Assembly (NCBI GenBank): GCA_021734725.1
Contig: JAIPIM010000007.1
Span: 1-28,375, forward strand
Source of the DNA: Minisyncoccota bacterium
Lineage (GTDB): Bacteria > Verrucomicrobiota > Lentisphaeria > Oligosphaerales > MVZH01
DNA: 28,375 nucleotides
Direction: 5' to 3'
Part shown: positions 7,936 through 16,511 of the stretch, piece after piece
How the letters are laid out: each line of letters opens with the position of its first letter
Numbering within the stretch: position 1 is the stretch's first letter
Translations under genes and position numbers: made by a program
Notes under the pieces: generated by a model
The model's input: only the letters and a program-made list of their open reading frames with translations
What the model was told of the DNA's origin: nothing
Database searches by the model: none

Positions 7936-9096
7936 GTGAGCAACGGTATTTCCATCCGAAAAGTCGCTGAGCGCGCCGGGGTGTCAACGGCGACCGTGTC
8001 CAGGGTCATTAACGGGCATAACGCCGTAGCCGAGGATACACGAGCACAGGTACAGGCCGTGATCGAGGAATTGGATTATCAACCCGATCCAAAGCTGGGG
8101 CAGTTTTTTAAGTCCCTGAATGGCGGTATTCGCGGAGTGGCGTTTGCGTTACATCCCGACCTGCACACCCGCATTTCTTCGGCCAGCGATCCTTTCTATG
8201 CTCGCATGAGCCTGGCCGTCCAGGCCGAACTCAGCAAGCACAGTCGTCACATGGTGTTGGCAAACAGCGGGACCGACAGCACGTCGAACGGTAATCTGAC
8301 GTGTGTAGCGCAAGGCCTGTGTAACGGTGTCATCGGCGAGCTGAAGCAACCGGCCTTCATCGCGCGGCTGGCGAGTCACACGCCGGTCGTTTTATTGAAC
8401 GCCGATTATGACATCCCCTTTGTTGACGTGGTCATTCCGCATGTTGAACGGGCGGCACACCAACAACTCCGTTTCCTCACCAAACTCGGTCATCGGTCGA
8501 TAGCCTGCTTCCGCCCTCGCTCGACTCGACATGGTGAACCGTTGGTCGCATGGCAGGACAAGCGGTTCTGGCATGCGTATACAACGTTTCACGAGGCGCA
8601 CCATGTGCACCTCCCGCCCGTCTACCTGGAATCGTCTATGTGCGATGACGGGCAGCATGCCGCGGCCGTCCATGAGTTTCTCGACAATGTCTTTGCAAAC
8701 AACGCCATTGCGCCGACGGCGATCCTCACGTATGACGGCTATGCCGGTGAACTGATTCGCCAATTGGGGGAGCGCGGATTCGACGTACCGCATGACGTCA
8801 GCATCATCGGTTACGACGATTACACATTCGGCCACCCCTGCCCGCTCGGACTGACCACTTTTCGGCAGGATTTCGAAGCCATGGCGAAGCACGCCGTGGA
8901 CCTTCTCCTCGCACGCATTCAGGAGCCCGAACGTCCGGCCGTGCTCCTTCAGGTCGAAGGACAGCTCATTGAACGCGAGTCCACAGCCCCCTCCCCAACC
9001 CCAAACAGATCAGCGGAAAAACCTAAAGGAGACCGTTACGAAACTTCACAATTGGAGAAAACATCTTTGCGGCGAGCAGTTGTACAATGCAGATAA
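7936..9096 (+). CDS. LacI-family transcriptional regulator
   Basis: A 386-residue regulator. The N-terminal helix-turn-helix is textbook: ISIRKVAERAGVSTATVSRV at 5-24, followed by INGHNAVAEDTRAQVQAVIEEL and a YQPDP hinge start at 48-52. The effector-binding domain runs from about 65 to 350 (GVAFALHPDLH, a VVLLNADYD strand, CFRPRS, AILTYDGYAGELIRQLGERG, VSIIGYDDYTFGH). The last 30-40 residues after LIERE are unlike family members and look like an unstructured tail reading towards the next gene. The start is GTG, with GGTGAG just upstream. It faces the GntR/LacI hybrid and is followed after 21 bases by a PEP-CTERM gene with a very strong ribosome binding site, so it probably leads the plus-strand block and controls it. 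The effector is unknown. Confidence 0.93.
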   Translation: MSNGISIRKVAERAGVSTATVSRVINGHNAVAEDTRAQVQAVIEELDYQPDPKLGQFFKSLNGGIRGVAFALHPDLHTRISSASDPFYARMSLAVQAELSKHSRHMVLANSGTDSTSNGNLTCVAQGLCNGVIGELKQPAFIARLASHTPVVLLNADYDIPFVDVVIPHVERAAHQQLRFLTKLGHRSIACFRPRSTRHGEPLVAWQDKRFWHAYTTFHEAHHVHLPPVYLESSMCDDGQHAAAVHEFLDNVFANNAIAPTAILTYDGYAGELIRQLGERGFDVPHDVSIIGYDDYTFGHPCPLGLTTFRQDFEAMAKHAVDLLLARIQEPERPAVLLQVEGQLIERESTAPSPTPNRSAEKPKGDRYETSQLEKTSLRRAVVQCR

Positions 9097-9117
9097 AACA
9101 TAAGGAGGAAAGAAAGC

Positions 9118-9993
9118 ATGAACAGTCTTAGTAACATTGGTAAAAGCAGCGTTCTTTGTGTCGCACTTCTCACTCTGCTGAGCGGAGCTGCGCGAGCCGC
9201 CGCGGTATTTTTCGAAGATGACTTCGAGTCGTACACGTCAGCTGCCGTACTGCCGACAACCGGCCCCTGGGACAGTGTTGATATCGGCAATCCCGACGGC
9301 AGTTACAGTTGGGCTCGACAATTGTCGGTGCGCGAGTCCAACAATGTTTACCCGGGTGACGGTAGCCGGACAGTCCCGCAGTCACCTTTCGGAAGCGGCG
9401 GCAAAATGTTGGAGTACTATGATAATTATTCGAGTCCCGGTCGCAGTGTGGGTGCAGCAGGGGATTTCAATGTCTCGTCAGGGGTCGTGTACCCCATTAA
9501 GGTCGCTTTTGATTATCGCGTTGACGAAGACTGGGCTAATTTCGGCGGTGTCTGGCGCATGACCATCGACGACAAAGACGGTGGCGCCGCGAACGGCTAT
9601 TTCATCGATCTTATCGCAAATGTCGATGCCGATTCATTCGACCTGGGCTATGTCGATGTTAGTAACTCACGCCAACTGAACCTAACCCTCGACCGCGGGG
9701 TTTGGCATCACATCGAGCTGCTCCTTGAGGCGCCAAACGGCGCGGCGGAGCAGCCCGGTACGATCTCCGTTTGGGAATGAGCCGACGGCGCCGCGAACCC
9801 GACCGCTCTGGGCACTTTTGGCATAACAAGCCGCCAGCCACTGACCGAGATCAACCGCATAAGCGTTACTGACGTGGGAACTACGGGTAACGGTCTCTGG
9901 TATTTCGATAACATATCCATCACGCCGGAGCCTGCCTCGCTGGTGTTAGTGGCACTCGGTGGCTCAACACTGTTCTGGCGACGGATGCGATAG
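9118..9993 (+). pseudogene. PEP-CTERM protein gene interrupted by in-frame TGA at 9778
   Basis: The frame from ATG 9118 (AAGGAGG nine bases upstream) encodes a signal peptide ending near SGAARAA, then an FFEDDFESY opening and a beta-rich sandwich-like region typical of short PEP-CTERM proteins. After 220 codons there is TGA at 9778-9780. Beyond it the same frame stays open for 70 codons and ends in a textbook PEP-CTERM tail: PEPASLVLVALGGSTLFWRR then MR and TAG at 9991-9993. With the tail, the protein would be processed by an exosortase and displayed at the surface; without it, the 220-residue product would simply be secreted. TGA is used as an ordinary stop by other genes here (for example ispD), so general reassignment is unlikely. 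The lesion could be a real nonsense mutation, a sequencing error (TGG or CGA to TGA) or, least likely, recoding. Confidence 0.8.
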
Positions 9994-10179
9994 GGCGCCC
10001 GCGGCCTTGAACGGATGCTGCCAGAGATAATGACGAGAAAGCTTTTCACACTCGTTGACTGGAGTGTTTTTTATCACGGAAAGCCATCCGTCGGAGTTCA
10101 CGCTCAAGCGTGGCCCACCGGCATGCCGGACTGAACGCCTTAAAAAACTCAAACCGATCTCGACCATGAAAGGAATGTA
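9994..10179. other. Gap between PEP-CTERM and beta-helix genes
   Basis: This 186-base gap shows no gene or clear terminator. Its right end carries AAAGGA close to the ATG at 10180. No promoter hexamers could be placed with confidence, so the beta-helix gene may be read through from upstream. Confidence 0.5.
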
Positions 10180-11502
10180 ATGATCAGATTGACACAAATA
10201 ATGGCTGTGAGTGCGGCGGTATGTTGGTGTACAGCATGTGCCGTCAATGCCCAGGAGGATGACGCCAGCGGCAGCACGGCACAAGCAACGGCACATATGC
10301 TTCTTCGCGGCATTAATGTTAAAACGCTTGGCGCGGTCGGCGATGGGAAACATGACGATACCGCGGCCTTCCAAAAAGCCATTGAGATGACCGGCCAAGT
10401 CGAACCCGGCGATGACAAGTACTTCGACCCCAAGGCCATCCTCGTTCCGCCCGGGCATTACCGTATCACGGCACCACTTCTGATTAAGCACAGTCGCCGT
10501 CAAACCCAGGGAGCACATCGGGGCATCAAGGTCATGGGGGCCAGCGGGGGACATCACCGGTGGACCCAGCTGGGACCACACGGCAACCCCGACCTTTACA
10601 CCGAACTGTTCTGGGACGGTCCCGAGAAAGGTACGATGTTCGATGTGTGGGGGACACACTCCATGCACATATCCAACCTGCTCTTGAACGGCCGGAATAA
10701 AACGGCCGTTCTCATAAGCATTAACTCGCCACGTGGCGCCGGTTCGGCCAATCACATCTTGCGGAACATTGAGTTGGTCAACTCACACGTGGGTTTTGAA
10801 TGCGGGAACGACAGTTATATATGCAGTTCCGATATGAGTTTCTACGACGTCCGATGGATCGATTGCAACACGGCTTTCCGTACGGTCTCGGATCAAAATT
10901 TGAATTACAATTTTGTCCGCTGCGGTGCGGCCAATACCGGCATTATGTTTGACTTTCAAAAAGGCGGCAGCGCGGTAATCACACTTCCTTCAACGTATTC
11001 AGTCGGTACGTTTCTGCGCGTCGGCTCGGGCGGCATCAACGCGGGAACGTTTACCGTGAACGGCTGTCGGCTTGACGGCGCCCGTTACAGGGCCGAGCGC
11101 ACGGTCGTACCCGACGCAAAAGGCGAAACCAATGTCGTCTTCAGCGGGCTGCTGACCTCCTGCACCGGACTCTGGCCGAAGACAAATGAAGACGGCACCA
11201 AGGGCCCCCCGCCGGAGAACACCCCGATGTTCGTACTTGGGCCCCATGCCAATGTACTCGTGCAGGGCTCCATGATTTCGGGAAATGTCGCCAAACTCAC
11301 GGGCAGTGACGACCAACTTCCAACATGGATTCAGTTTGATAACTGCCGCTTTCGCGTCCGCAGCGACCCGAGAACAATGATCGAAACCGACGAAGCCAGT
11401 GGATATGAGCTGCGGAATTGCGTGGTCACGACTGATGACGGGCAGAATATAATGGTATCGAAACGGAAAGCGCCCGCGCAGGAAGAACTGACCGATGAGT
11501 AG
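10180..11502 (+). CDS. Exported pectate-lyase-3-type right-handed beta-helix protein
   Basis: A 440-residue protein with a Sec signal peptide (hydrophobic residues 7-22, probable cleavage after VNA at about 24). Residues 45-69 read INVKTLGAVGDGKHDDTAAF..., the hallmark opening of the Pectate_lyase_3/epimerase superfamily. Later segments show repeating short beta-strand and turn patterns, for example GIKVMGASGGHHR, SMHISNLLLNGR, NHILRNIELVNSHVGFECGN and FYDVRWIDCNTAFR, consistent with a parallel beta-helix. Families with this start include polygalacturonases, lyases, epimerases and phage tailspikes. I see no motif that picks one, so the activity (polysaccharide cleavage or binding) is open. 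It lies between two PEP-CTERM genes in the LacI-headed block, 42 bases before the next one. AAAGGA precedes the ATG. Confidence 0.82.
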   Translation: MIRLTQIMAVSAAVCWCTACAVNAQEDDASGSTAQATAHMLLRGINVKTLGAVGDGKHDDTAAFQKAIEMTGQVEPGDDKYFDPKAILVPPGHYRITAPLLIKHSRRQTQGAHRGIKVMGASGGHHRWTQLGPHGNPDLYTELFWDGPEKGTMFDVWGTHSMHISNLLLNGRNKTAVLISINSPRGAGSANHILRNIELVNSHVGFECGNDSYICSSDMSFYDVRWIDCNTAFRTVSDQNLNYNFVRCGAANTGIMFDFQKGGSAVITLPSTYSVGTFLRVGSGGINAGTFTVNGCRLDGARYRAERTVVPDAKGETNVVFSGLLTSCTGLWPKTNEDGTKGPPPENTPMFVLGPHANVLVQGSMISGNVAKLTGSDDQLPTWIQFDNCRFRVRSDPRTMIETDEASGYELRNCVVTTDDGQNIMVSKRKAPAQEELTDE

Positions 11503-11544
11503 TGCGTTCGGAAGCAAAGGACTAAAAAAACAAGGAGGAAAAAA

Positions 11545-12345
11545 ATGACAAGTGCAAGCGTATTGAAACATGTAACAGGTATTGTCTGCGTTGGCACCGA
11601 CCGCAGCCGGCCGTTCCGCGCAATCATTGGTCTGTGCAGAGTCGTTCTGCCGATCTTAACCATCGCGGCATTTCTCGCGACACCGGCATCGGGTGCGGTG
11701 ATTGGCCTCACTGCAACCGTGACTGATCCCGTGCTGACGACGGGAAGCGGACTGCCCGAGGCAGAACTGGTGAGCTTCGATATCGGCACACAAACCTACT
11801 ACACATACGACGTCCTTACGCCGTATGTATTTTCGGGAGTCGGCAGCAGATTCGCTCGCGCCGGCAACCCCGTGCCAACAACAAATCAGGCGGCTCTCGG
11901 CAGCCGATACCTGGCACAAGGCACCGTGAACACAAGTGTGCTGTATTTCGATATCGGAAAAACAGTCAGTGTGGCTGATAACAAAACCTTTTTCATGTAC
12001 GAATTGGGCGGCAGTGACGATGTTATCGTCCAGCCACTTGACAGTAATGACAATCAAATAGGCAATTGGTCCTTGACAATCAATTCCGGCGATTACGGAG
12101 CGGCAACAAATGCCTTCAACATCACTTACGTTGGCGGTAACTTTACCACGGCCGGAGTAGCGTTCACGCTGGCCGACTTTACGGGTGACACGGGAACCTT
12201 GAGCGGAGTGACAGGCTTGCGCTTTCAGGACCCCAACACCACCAGCCCCGGATGGGATCCCATTATGGTGGGGATGGTTCCCGAGCCGAGTACGCTCGGA
12301 CTTCTGGTGCTCGGCGGGATTGTGTTAATGCGCCGGCGTACCTGA
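11545..12345 (+). CDS. PEP-CTERM sorting domain protein
   Basis: A 266-residue surface protein. An unusually long N-region of about 30 residues precedes a hydrophobic signal segment (VVLPILTIAAFLATPASGA). The middle is low-charge and rich in Thr, Gly, Asn and Asp, with predicted beta-strands. The C-terminus is a canonical exosortase sorting signal: VPEPSTLGLLVLGGIVLM followed by RRRT. It should be cut and anchored or released at the outer surface by an exosortase, which is not encoded in the window. The ribosome binding site AAGGAGG at 11532-11538 is near-consensus, six bases from the ATG, similar to the first PEP-CTERM gene; such strong sites suggest high expression. The central domain was not recognised. 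Neighbours are the beta-helix protein and a pseudopilin. Confidence 0.9.
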   Translation: MTSASVLKHVTGIVCVGTDRSRPFRAIIGLCRVVLPILTIAAFLATPASGAVIGLTATVTDPVLTTGSGLPEAELVSFDIGTQTYYTYDVLTPYVFSGVGSRFARAGNPVPTTNQAALGSRYLAQGTVNTSVLYFDIGKTVSVADNKTFFMYELGGSDDVIVQPLDSNDNQIGNWSLTINSGDYGAATNAFNITYVGGNFTTAGVAFTLADFTGDTGTLSGVTGLRFQDPNTTSPGWDPIMVGMVPEPSTLGLLVLGGIVLMRRRT

Positions 12346-12388
12346 GACAACAACACCACGATTCCGTGCATACAACAGCCTGGTACAA

Positions 12389-13141
12389 ATGATTATGCGT
12401 TCAACAAAATTTCGCCAGCGTAAATCCTTCACGCTCATCGAGCTTCTTGTTGTGATTGCCATCGTTGCGGTCCTGGCGAGCCTGCTTCTGCCCGCCTTGA
12501 ACCAGGCACGTGAAAATGCCAGGCGGGTAGTGTGCGTCAGCCGCAACCGTCAAATGTTGATCGGCATGGCCGGATTCACGGGAGATCATCAGTATTATCC
12601 CCCTTACCTATCCAGCTCCAGTGATCCGACGAATGCCAACTATCATCCACTGCATGACAAGCTTGACGTGAACTTCTGGGGCGGCATGCTGGCGCCTTAT
12701 ATGAGCGATGAACCGTTCAATCGCTGGGAGGTCCCAAAGTACTCCGAATGGCATCTGTGTCCGGTTAATCGTGTCACGCCCCAGAGGGACTGGATCGCCT
12801 ACAATATCTGGTTCGGATTTGCACACAGCAATCCGCTTTCCGCTGTTACCCGTGCACACAGAGCGGTTACCCCCAGCGACGTGGTTCGACCCAGCGCGTC
12901 GCCTGTGTTTACGGATCGCATGAATGACGACTCCATTCGGGGGGACGGTGCAATTCGGCGTTACTACTACGCGGCCGGCCCCGGCGGAAGCCCCGACTGG
13001 GACCACCATGGGACGGGCGCCGTCTACGGCTTTGCCGACGGCCATGCCGGCCTGGTGGAAGAAGCAGAGGCTAAAACTCTGTATTTCTCGGACGCTTCCA
13101 ACGACGATATCTACTTCAAGTACCCGAAGAAAGACTGGTAA
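12389..13141 (+). CDS. Type II secretion pseudopilin-like protein with H-X9-DG motif
   Basis: A 250-residue protein with prepilin motif SFTLIELLVVIAIVAVLA at 13-30, Glu18 being the +5 glutamate after cleavage before Phe14; the preceding residue is Ser instead of Gly. The helix continues into SLLLPALNQARENARRVVC, the usual signature of this large paralogous group. Near the C-terminus His207 is followed, after exactly nine residues, by Asp-Gly at 217-218 (HGTGAVYGFADGH), matching the prepilin-type processing-associated H-X9-DG motif. The globular domain is extracytoplasmic. It is the second pseudopilin of the window, again directly beside a large hydrolase-like gene. Two ATGs (12389, 12395) are possible starts; neither has a strong ribosome binding site. 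General identification is firm, the molecular role is not known. Confidence 0.9.
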   Translation: MIMRSTKFRQRKSFTLIELLVVIAIVAVLASLLLPALNQARENARRVVCVSRNRQMLIGMAGFTGDHQYYPPYLSSSSDPTNANYHPLHDKLDVNFWGGMLAPYMSDEPFNRWEVPKYSEWHLCPVNRVTPQRDWIAYNIWFGFAHSNPLSAVTRAHRAVTPSDVVRPSASPVFTDRMNDDSIRGDGAIRRYYYAAGPGGSPDWDHHGTGAVYGFADGHAGLVEEAEAKTLYFSDASNDDIYFKYPKKDW

Positions 13142-13147
13142 TAGTCA

Positions 13148-13260
13148 GCGGTCGCCGTGGTGGAACCGCCTACCGTATTCTCGCAATACGTGAATCATAG
13201 GTAATGTGGGAGGTGCTTTAAATACTCCGCTTCTTCGGAGCGGTTCCACCCGGCGACCGC
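13148..13260. repeat. 113-bp cloverleaf-like inverted-repeat element
   Basis: The ends are near-perfect inverted repeats: 13148-13169 and 13240-13260 pair over 21 base pairs with a single bulged T at 13158. Inside are two further hairpins: CGTATT-CTCGC-AATACG (13174-13190) and CTCCG-CTTCTT-CGGAG (13225-13240, touching the outer right arm). CCTA (13169-13172) and TAGG (13198-13201) can add a short stem around the first hairpin. It occupies nearly the whole gap between the pseudopilin and the duplicated hydrolase gene. Its shape fits a REP/BIME- or MITE-type mobile repeat, or a structured RNA in the operon transcript acting as attenuator or processing site. It has no T-run, so it is not a standard intrinsic terminator. 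Confidence 0.85.
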
Positions 13261-13327
13261 GTTTGAAACTCCCCAAAAGCACGGGCAACTCAATTCCATG
13301 AACAGAGAAACTAGCGAAGGTCAATCC

Positions 13328-16300
13328 ATGATCAAGACAGTCCATCACCCCCTCTTTTGCTCGAGAACCACAAACACAAGCACCGCGTTCCTCCTGGCAA
13401 TCCTGCTATTCACCGGCGTGTTCGCAAGTGCCGACCTACTGAATGTCGCGGTAGATGTCTCCGGGGAGAAGATAAAAGTAACACACGGCGGACGAACCTT
13501 GCTTCAACCGGTGGAAGGCAGGCACAGTGAACGCCTCTTCTCGTTCCCCGACATCGAAGACGCTGAGCCATGCGCCATCAATCACCACATCGAGACGGTT
13601 CCCGGCGGATTCGACATCTCCGTCACCCTCTCCAACCCGAAAGCCAATCCCGCAATTCGCCCTACCATCATGATTTCCGGTTTTCACTTGAAAAGCAATG
13701 TGAAAACCGTGCGTGATGAAGAAACAGGCAAGGTGCAGGCGCATATCGATAGCGGCTTTAACTGGCTGGACGGCCGCACATTGGGCACAATCAACGGAAC
13801 GTGCAAACAATGGTCCCCCTGGCGGATGCAGTATCCGAACGACCTCTATGCCCCCGTCCTGGCCGCCTGGGACGATGAAGTCGCGGTCGGCATTTCCCTG
13901 ATGTATGATCCCTTTACGGCACAGCACGATGTCGAAGGGGAGTACGAACTGAAGGGAGGAAAACTGTTCATGGGATTCCATCTGCACACGCAAAAGGGGT
14001 ATCGGCTGCTGCCTCCGGGCGAGGAAGAATCCTACCGAGTGGCAGTACGCTTCACGCAACCGGCACCCGAGCGCAAACCGCACCCGGGATGGCTGGATGC
14101 CCTGGCCCCGTACAAAACATTCTTCACTGACACGTACGGGACTGTCCGTTACAAGCGTGACCTGCGCCCGGTCATGGGGCAACCAGTGGCGCAAACACAA
14201 TTCCAAAACGCGGAAACCAATCCCCGCGGCTACCACACTGGGTTCGATGGCCAACGCGTGGACATCGACGGATGGGGACCCTTCGCTGACTGGCTGGCTG
14301 AAAAACTGGCGGACGGGTATCGACGCGCCATGGTCTGGGCGCCGTCGGGGTTGTACATGAAAGGCCGAAACTACCCGACCGAATTCATGACGGAATGGCC
14401 GGAAAAACTCGTGGACACGTTACCGGAGTTGCTCGACCTGAAAAAGGAAACCCACGTTAACCTCGGTATGTGGTGGGGCCGCTCGAGCCAAGTTTCGGGC
14501 GGCTGGAACAGTGGCGACATGTGGGAGCGGAACAGCAGTAAGCCCGCCGACCGCCAGGCCGCGTTCGACGAACTGGACTTGGCCGTCGAATACGGCATTG
14601 ACACTGTCGGACTGGACGCCTGGAGCCATATGCCTCTGTGGCAGCGTTACGACTGGCTCCAGACGCTTCAACAAAAATATCCAAGTCTGAAGTTCATAAC
14701 AGAATCGTCCGAATGCGACATCATGCACACATTGGCTCCCACGTACGATCAGTACAGAAGGCAAACTCAACGGCCCGTACTGGCGGATTGGCTCGTTCCC
14801 GGCCACGAGTCCTGGCTTCATCTCCGCGCGCAGTCAGTGAACCAGGAGAACGTCAACAGGATTGTGGGCTGGAAGTGCGTGCCGGTAACCATGAGTCATG
14901 CCGTTCCACACAATGCCGCCGATTTTGAAAAACCGCCCGCGCTCACGGTCGACATTCTCGACCGGGAAACATCCCCGAAAATCGCGTTAAAAGCACTGGA
15001 CAAAACGCTGGTCCGTCCGGATGCCGGATCGGTGCTGCACGGAGGCGAGTGCGAAGTCTCGGTCGAAAGCCGAACGATCCCCGAAGGTGTGGAACTGGAA
15101 TTCCGTGTAAAAAACCCGAAAGAAACACCGGCGACGCTCCCCACGTTCCGAGTGCCGGGGATCATACTGCCGAATGTTGGCGTCGACTACATCCAGACGT
15201 GGAAAACAATCTCCCTGCGCCCCTTCAATGCCGCGGCCAAACGAAGCCATTATTTGCATCCGGTTCGCGACTACCCGTCGGAATGCTATTCGCCCGTGCT
15301 GGGGCTCCGTACCCCCACAGCCATGCTGGGAGCTATGCTCCTATACGCACCCTTCGAAACCATGGTTGAAATGCATCTTAATTATGAGTACGACAAGAAG
15401 ACCGACACGTTTGCCATGGTGTTCGCGCCACGCGATGAACCCACCAAATCCGATAAGGTTGTACCGGGTACGCTGGCACCGGGGAAAGAAGCTACTTTCA
15501 CGCTTTGTGTTACAGCTGCGCCGCCGAACAACTGGGTTACCGCGTTTCGTCCCTATCGCGATTTCTTCCGGGAACGGTACGGCGAAGTCCGTTACAAATA
15601 CGACGGTGAACCCATCTACGCACTTAGCTGCGCCAGCGGTAAAATCCGGGGCGAATTCGGCAAAATGAACGACGAGAACCCCCGAGGCTACAACGGAGTC
15701 ACGCGCATGGATCTGTTTGGCTGGCCGGTCTTTCGCGCGGTCGCCAAAGACCGCATCCTGCGGCGAGGCTTCCGCCGAACACTGGTCTGGCAGGTGAATG
15801 GGTTCTACAGAGAACACCGCTCTACCAATATGGTGTGGGAGATTGCCACCGAATGGCCGGAGAAGATGAATGAAACGGTGAATACCGTGCACACAATCAT
15901 CGAGGACGACGGGCTTGCCATGGGCTGGTGGTGGGGGCGCGCTTTCACCGTATCCGAGGGGTTCGATTCCGGCAAGCGACATGCCTGGGATCCAGACAAT
16001 CGAGACGATAACGAAGAGGCCTTTGCCGAGCTTGACCGCGCCTACGAACTGGGCGTGCGCACTATCGGTTGCGACGGCACGGTATGCACGTTGTGGGGCA
16101 GCGACTGGCGGCCACCGGTCAAGACACTGAAGGACGGAATCTTTCCGATGCTTTATAAACGCTACCCGGACATGTACTGGATCCTCGAAGTTGCCCCCTG
16201 CGATTTCATGAACCTGTGGGGCGGCGCCTTCATCTGGGACAAGGAAGTTGAAGGGGCAAACACATTCTGCCAGTACATCGCCCCCGGGTCAGTGCAACAC

Positions 16301-16489
16301 GGTGTGATGAAACGCAGCAGGATGCACAGGGACTTCTACCAGAAAACCGGCAAGGCCAAGGTCTGGCGGGAACGCTTTAACCAACTGCACGACTGGGGGT
16401 TCGTACCGCTCGTGTTCTGCGACCAGGGGGGCTACCCCATCCTCATCCGCCGCGACGAGGATGGACATATTCAGTGGCACAAAGAATAG
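13328..16489 (+). CDS. Exported, internally duplicated TIM-barrel hydrolase-like protein
   Basis: The 1053-residue protein starts with a signal peptide (hydrophobic FLLAILLFTGVFASA). The rest is two homologous halves. Half A has a beta-sandwich part (about 40-250) and a barrel part (about 260-530); half B repeats them at about 540-735 and 740-1053. Matching blocks include YPNDLYAPVLAA / YPSECYSPVLGL, YKTFFTDTYGTVRYK / YRDFFRERYGEVRYK, NPRGYH / NPRGYN, TEWPEK / TEWPEK, MWWGRSSQVSGG / WWWGRAFTVSEG and EYGIDTVGLDAW / ELGVRTIGCDG. An Asp (TVGLD / TIGCD) and, about 30-40 residues later, a Glu (ITESSECD / ILEVAPCD) are kept in both halves, as expected for a retaining glycosidase related to GH101/DUF5696 or GH36-like barrels. 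The ATG at 13328 is preferred over 13298 because GAAGG lies close upstream and it gives a normal signal peptide. Substrate unknown; the neighbouring fucosidase suggests a fucosylated glycan. Confidence 0.8.
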   Translation: MIKTVHHPLFCSRTTNTSTAFLLAILLFTGVFASADLLNVAVDVSGEKIKVTHGGRTLLQPVEGRHSERLFSFPDIEDAEPCAINHHIETVPGGFDISVTLSNPKANPAIRPTIMISGFHLKSNVKTVRDEETGKVQAHIDSGFNWLDGRTLGTINGTCKQWSPWRMQYPNDLYAPVLAAWDDEVAVGISLMYDPFTAQHDVEGEYELKGGKLFMGFHLHTQKGYRLLPPGEEESYRVAVRFTQPAPERKPHPGWLDALAPYKTFFTDTYGTVRYKRDLRPVMGQPVAQTQFQNAETNPRGYHTGFDGQRVDIDGWGPFADWLAEKLADGYRRAMVWAPSGLYMKGRNYPTEFMTEWPEKLVDTLPELLDLKKETHVNLGMWWGRSSQVSGGWNSGDMWERNSSKPADRQAAFDELDLAVEYGIDTVGLDAWSHMPLWQRYDWLQTLQQKYPSLKFITESSECDIMHTLAPTYDQYRRQTQRPVLADWLVPGHESWLHLRAQSVNQENVNRIVGWKCVPVTMSHAVPHNAADFEKPPALTVDILDRETSPKIALKALDKTLVRPDAGSVLHGGECEVSVESRTIPEGVELEFRVKNPKETPATLPTFRVPGIILPNVGVDYIQTWKTISLRPFNAAAKRSHYLHPVRDYPSECYSPVLGLRTPTAMLGAMLLYAPFETMVEMHLNYEYDKKTDTFAMVFAPRDEPTKSDKVVPGTLAPGKEATFTLCVTAAPPNNWVTAFRPYRDFFRERYGEVRYKYDGEPIYALSCASGKIRGEFGKMNDENPRGYNGVTRMDLFGWPVFRAVAKDRILRRGFRRTLVWQVNGFYREHRSTNMVWEIATEWPEKMNETVNTVHTIIEDDGLAMGWWWGRAFTVSEGFDSGKRHAWDPDNRDDNEEAFAELDRAYELGVRTIGCDGTVCTLWGSDWRPPVKTLKDGIFPMLYKRYPDMYWILEVAPCDFMNLWGGAFIWDKEVEGANTFCQYIAPGSVQHGVMKRSRMHRDFYQKTGKAKVWRERFNQLHDWGFVPLVFCDQGGYPILIRRDEDGHIQWHKE

Positions 16490-16511
16490 ACCCCGACGGC
16501 TACTGAGACAA

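Noticed and set aside
9778..9780. General TGA-to-sense reassignment
   Set aside because: ispD and the DUF6788 gene in this window end with TGA in positions matching their family ends, so a genome-wide reassignment does not fit.
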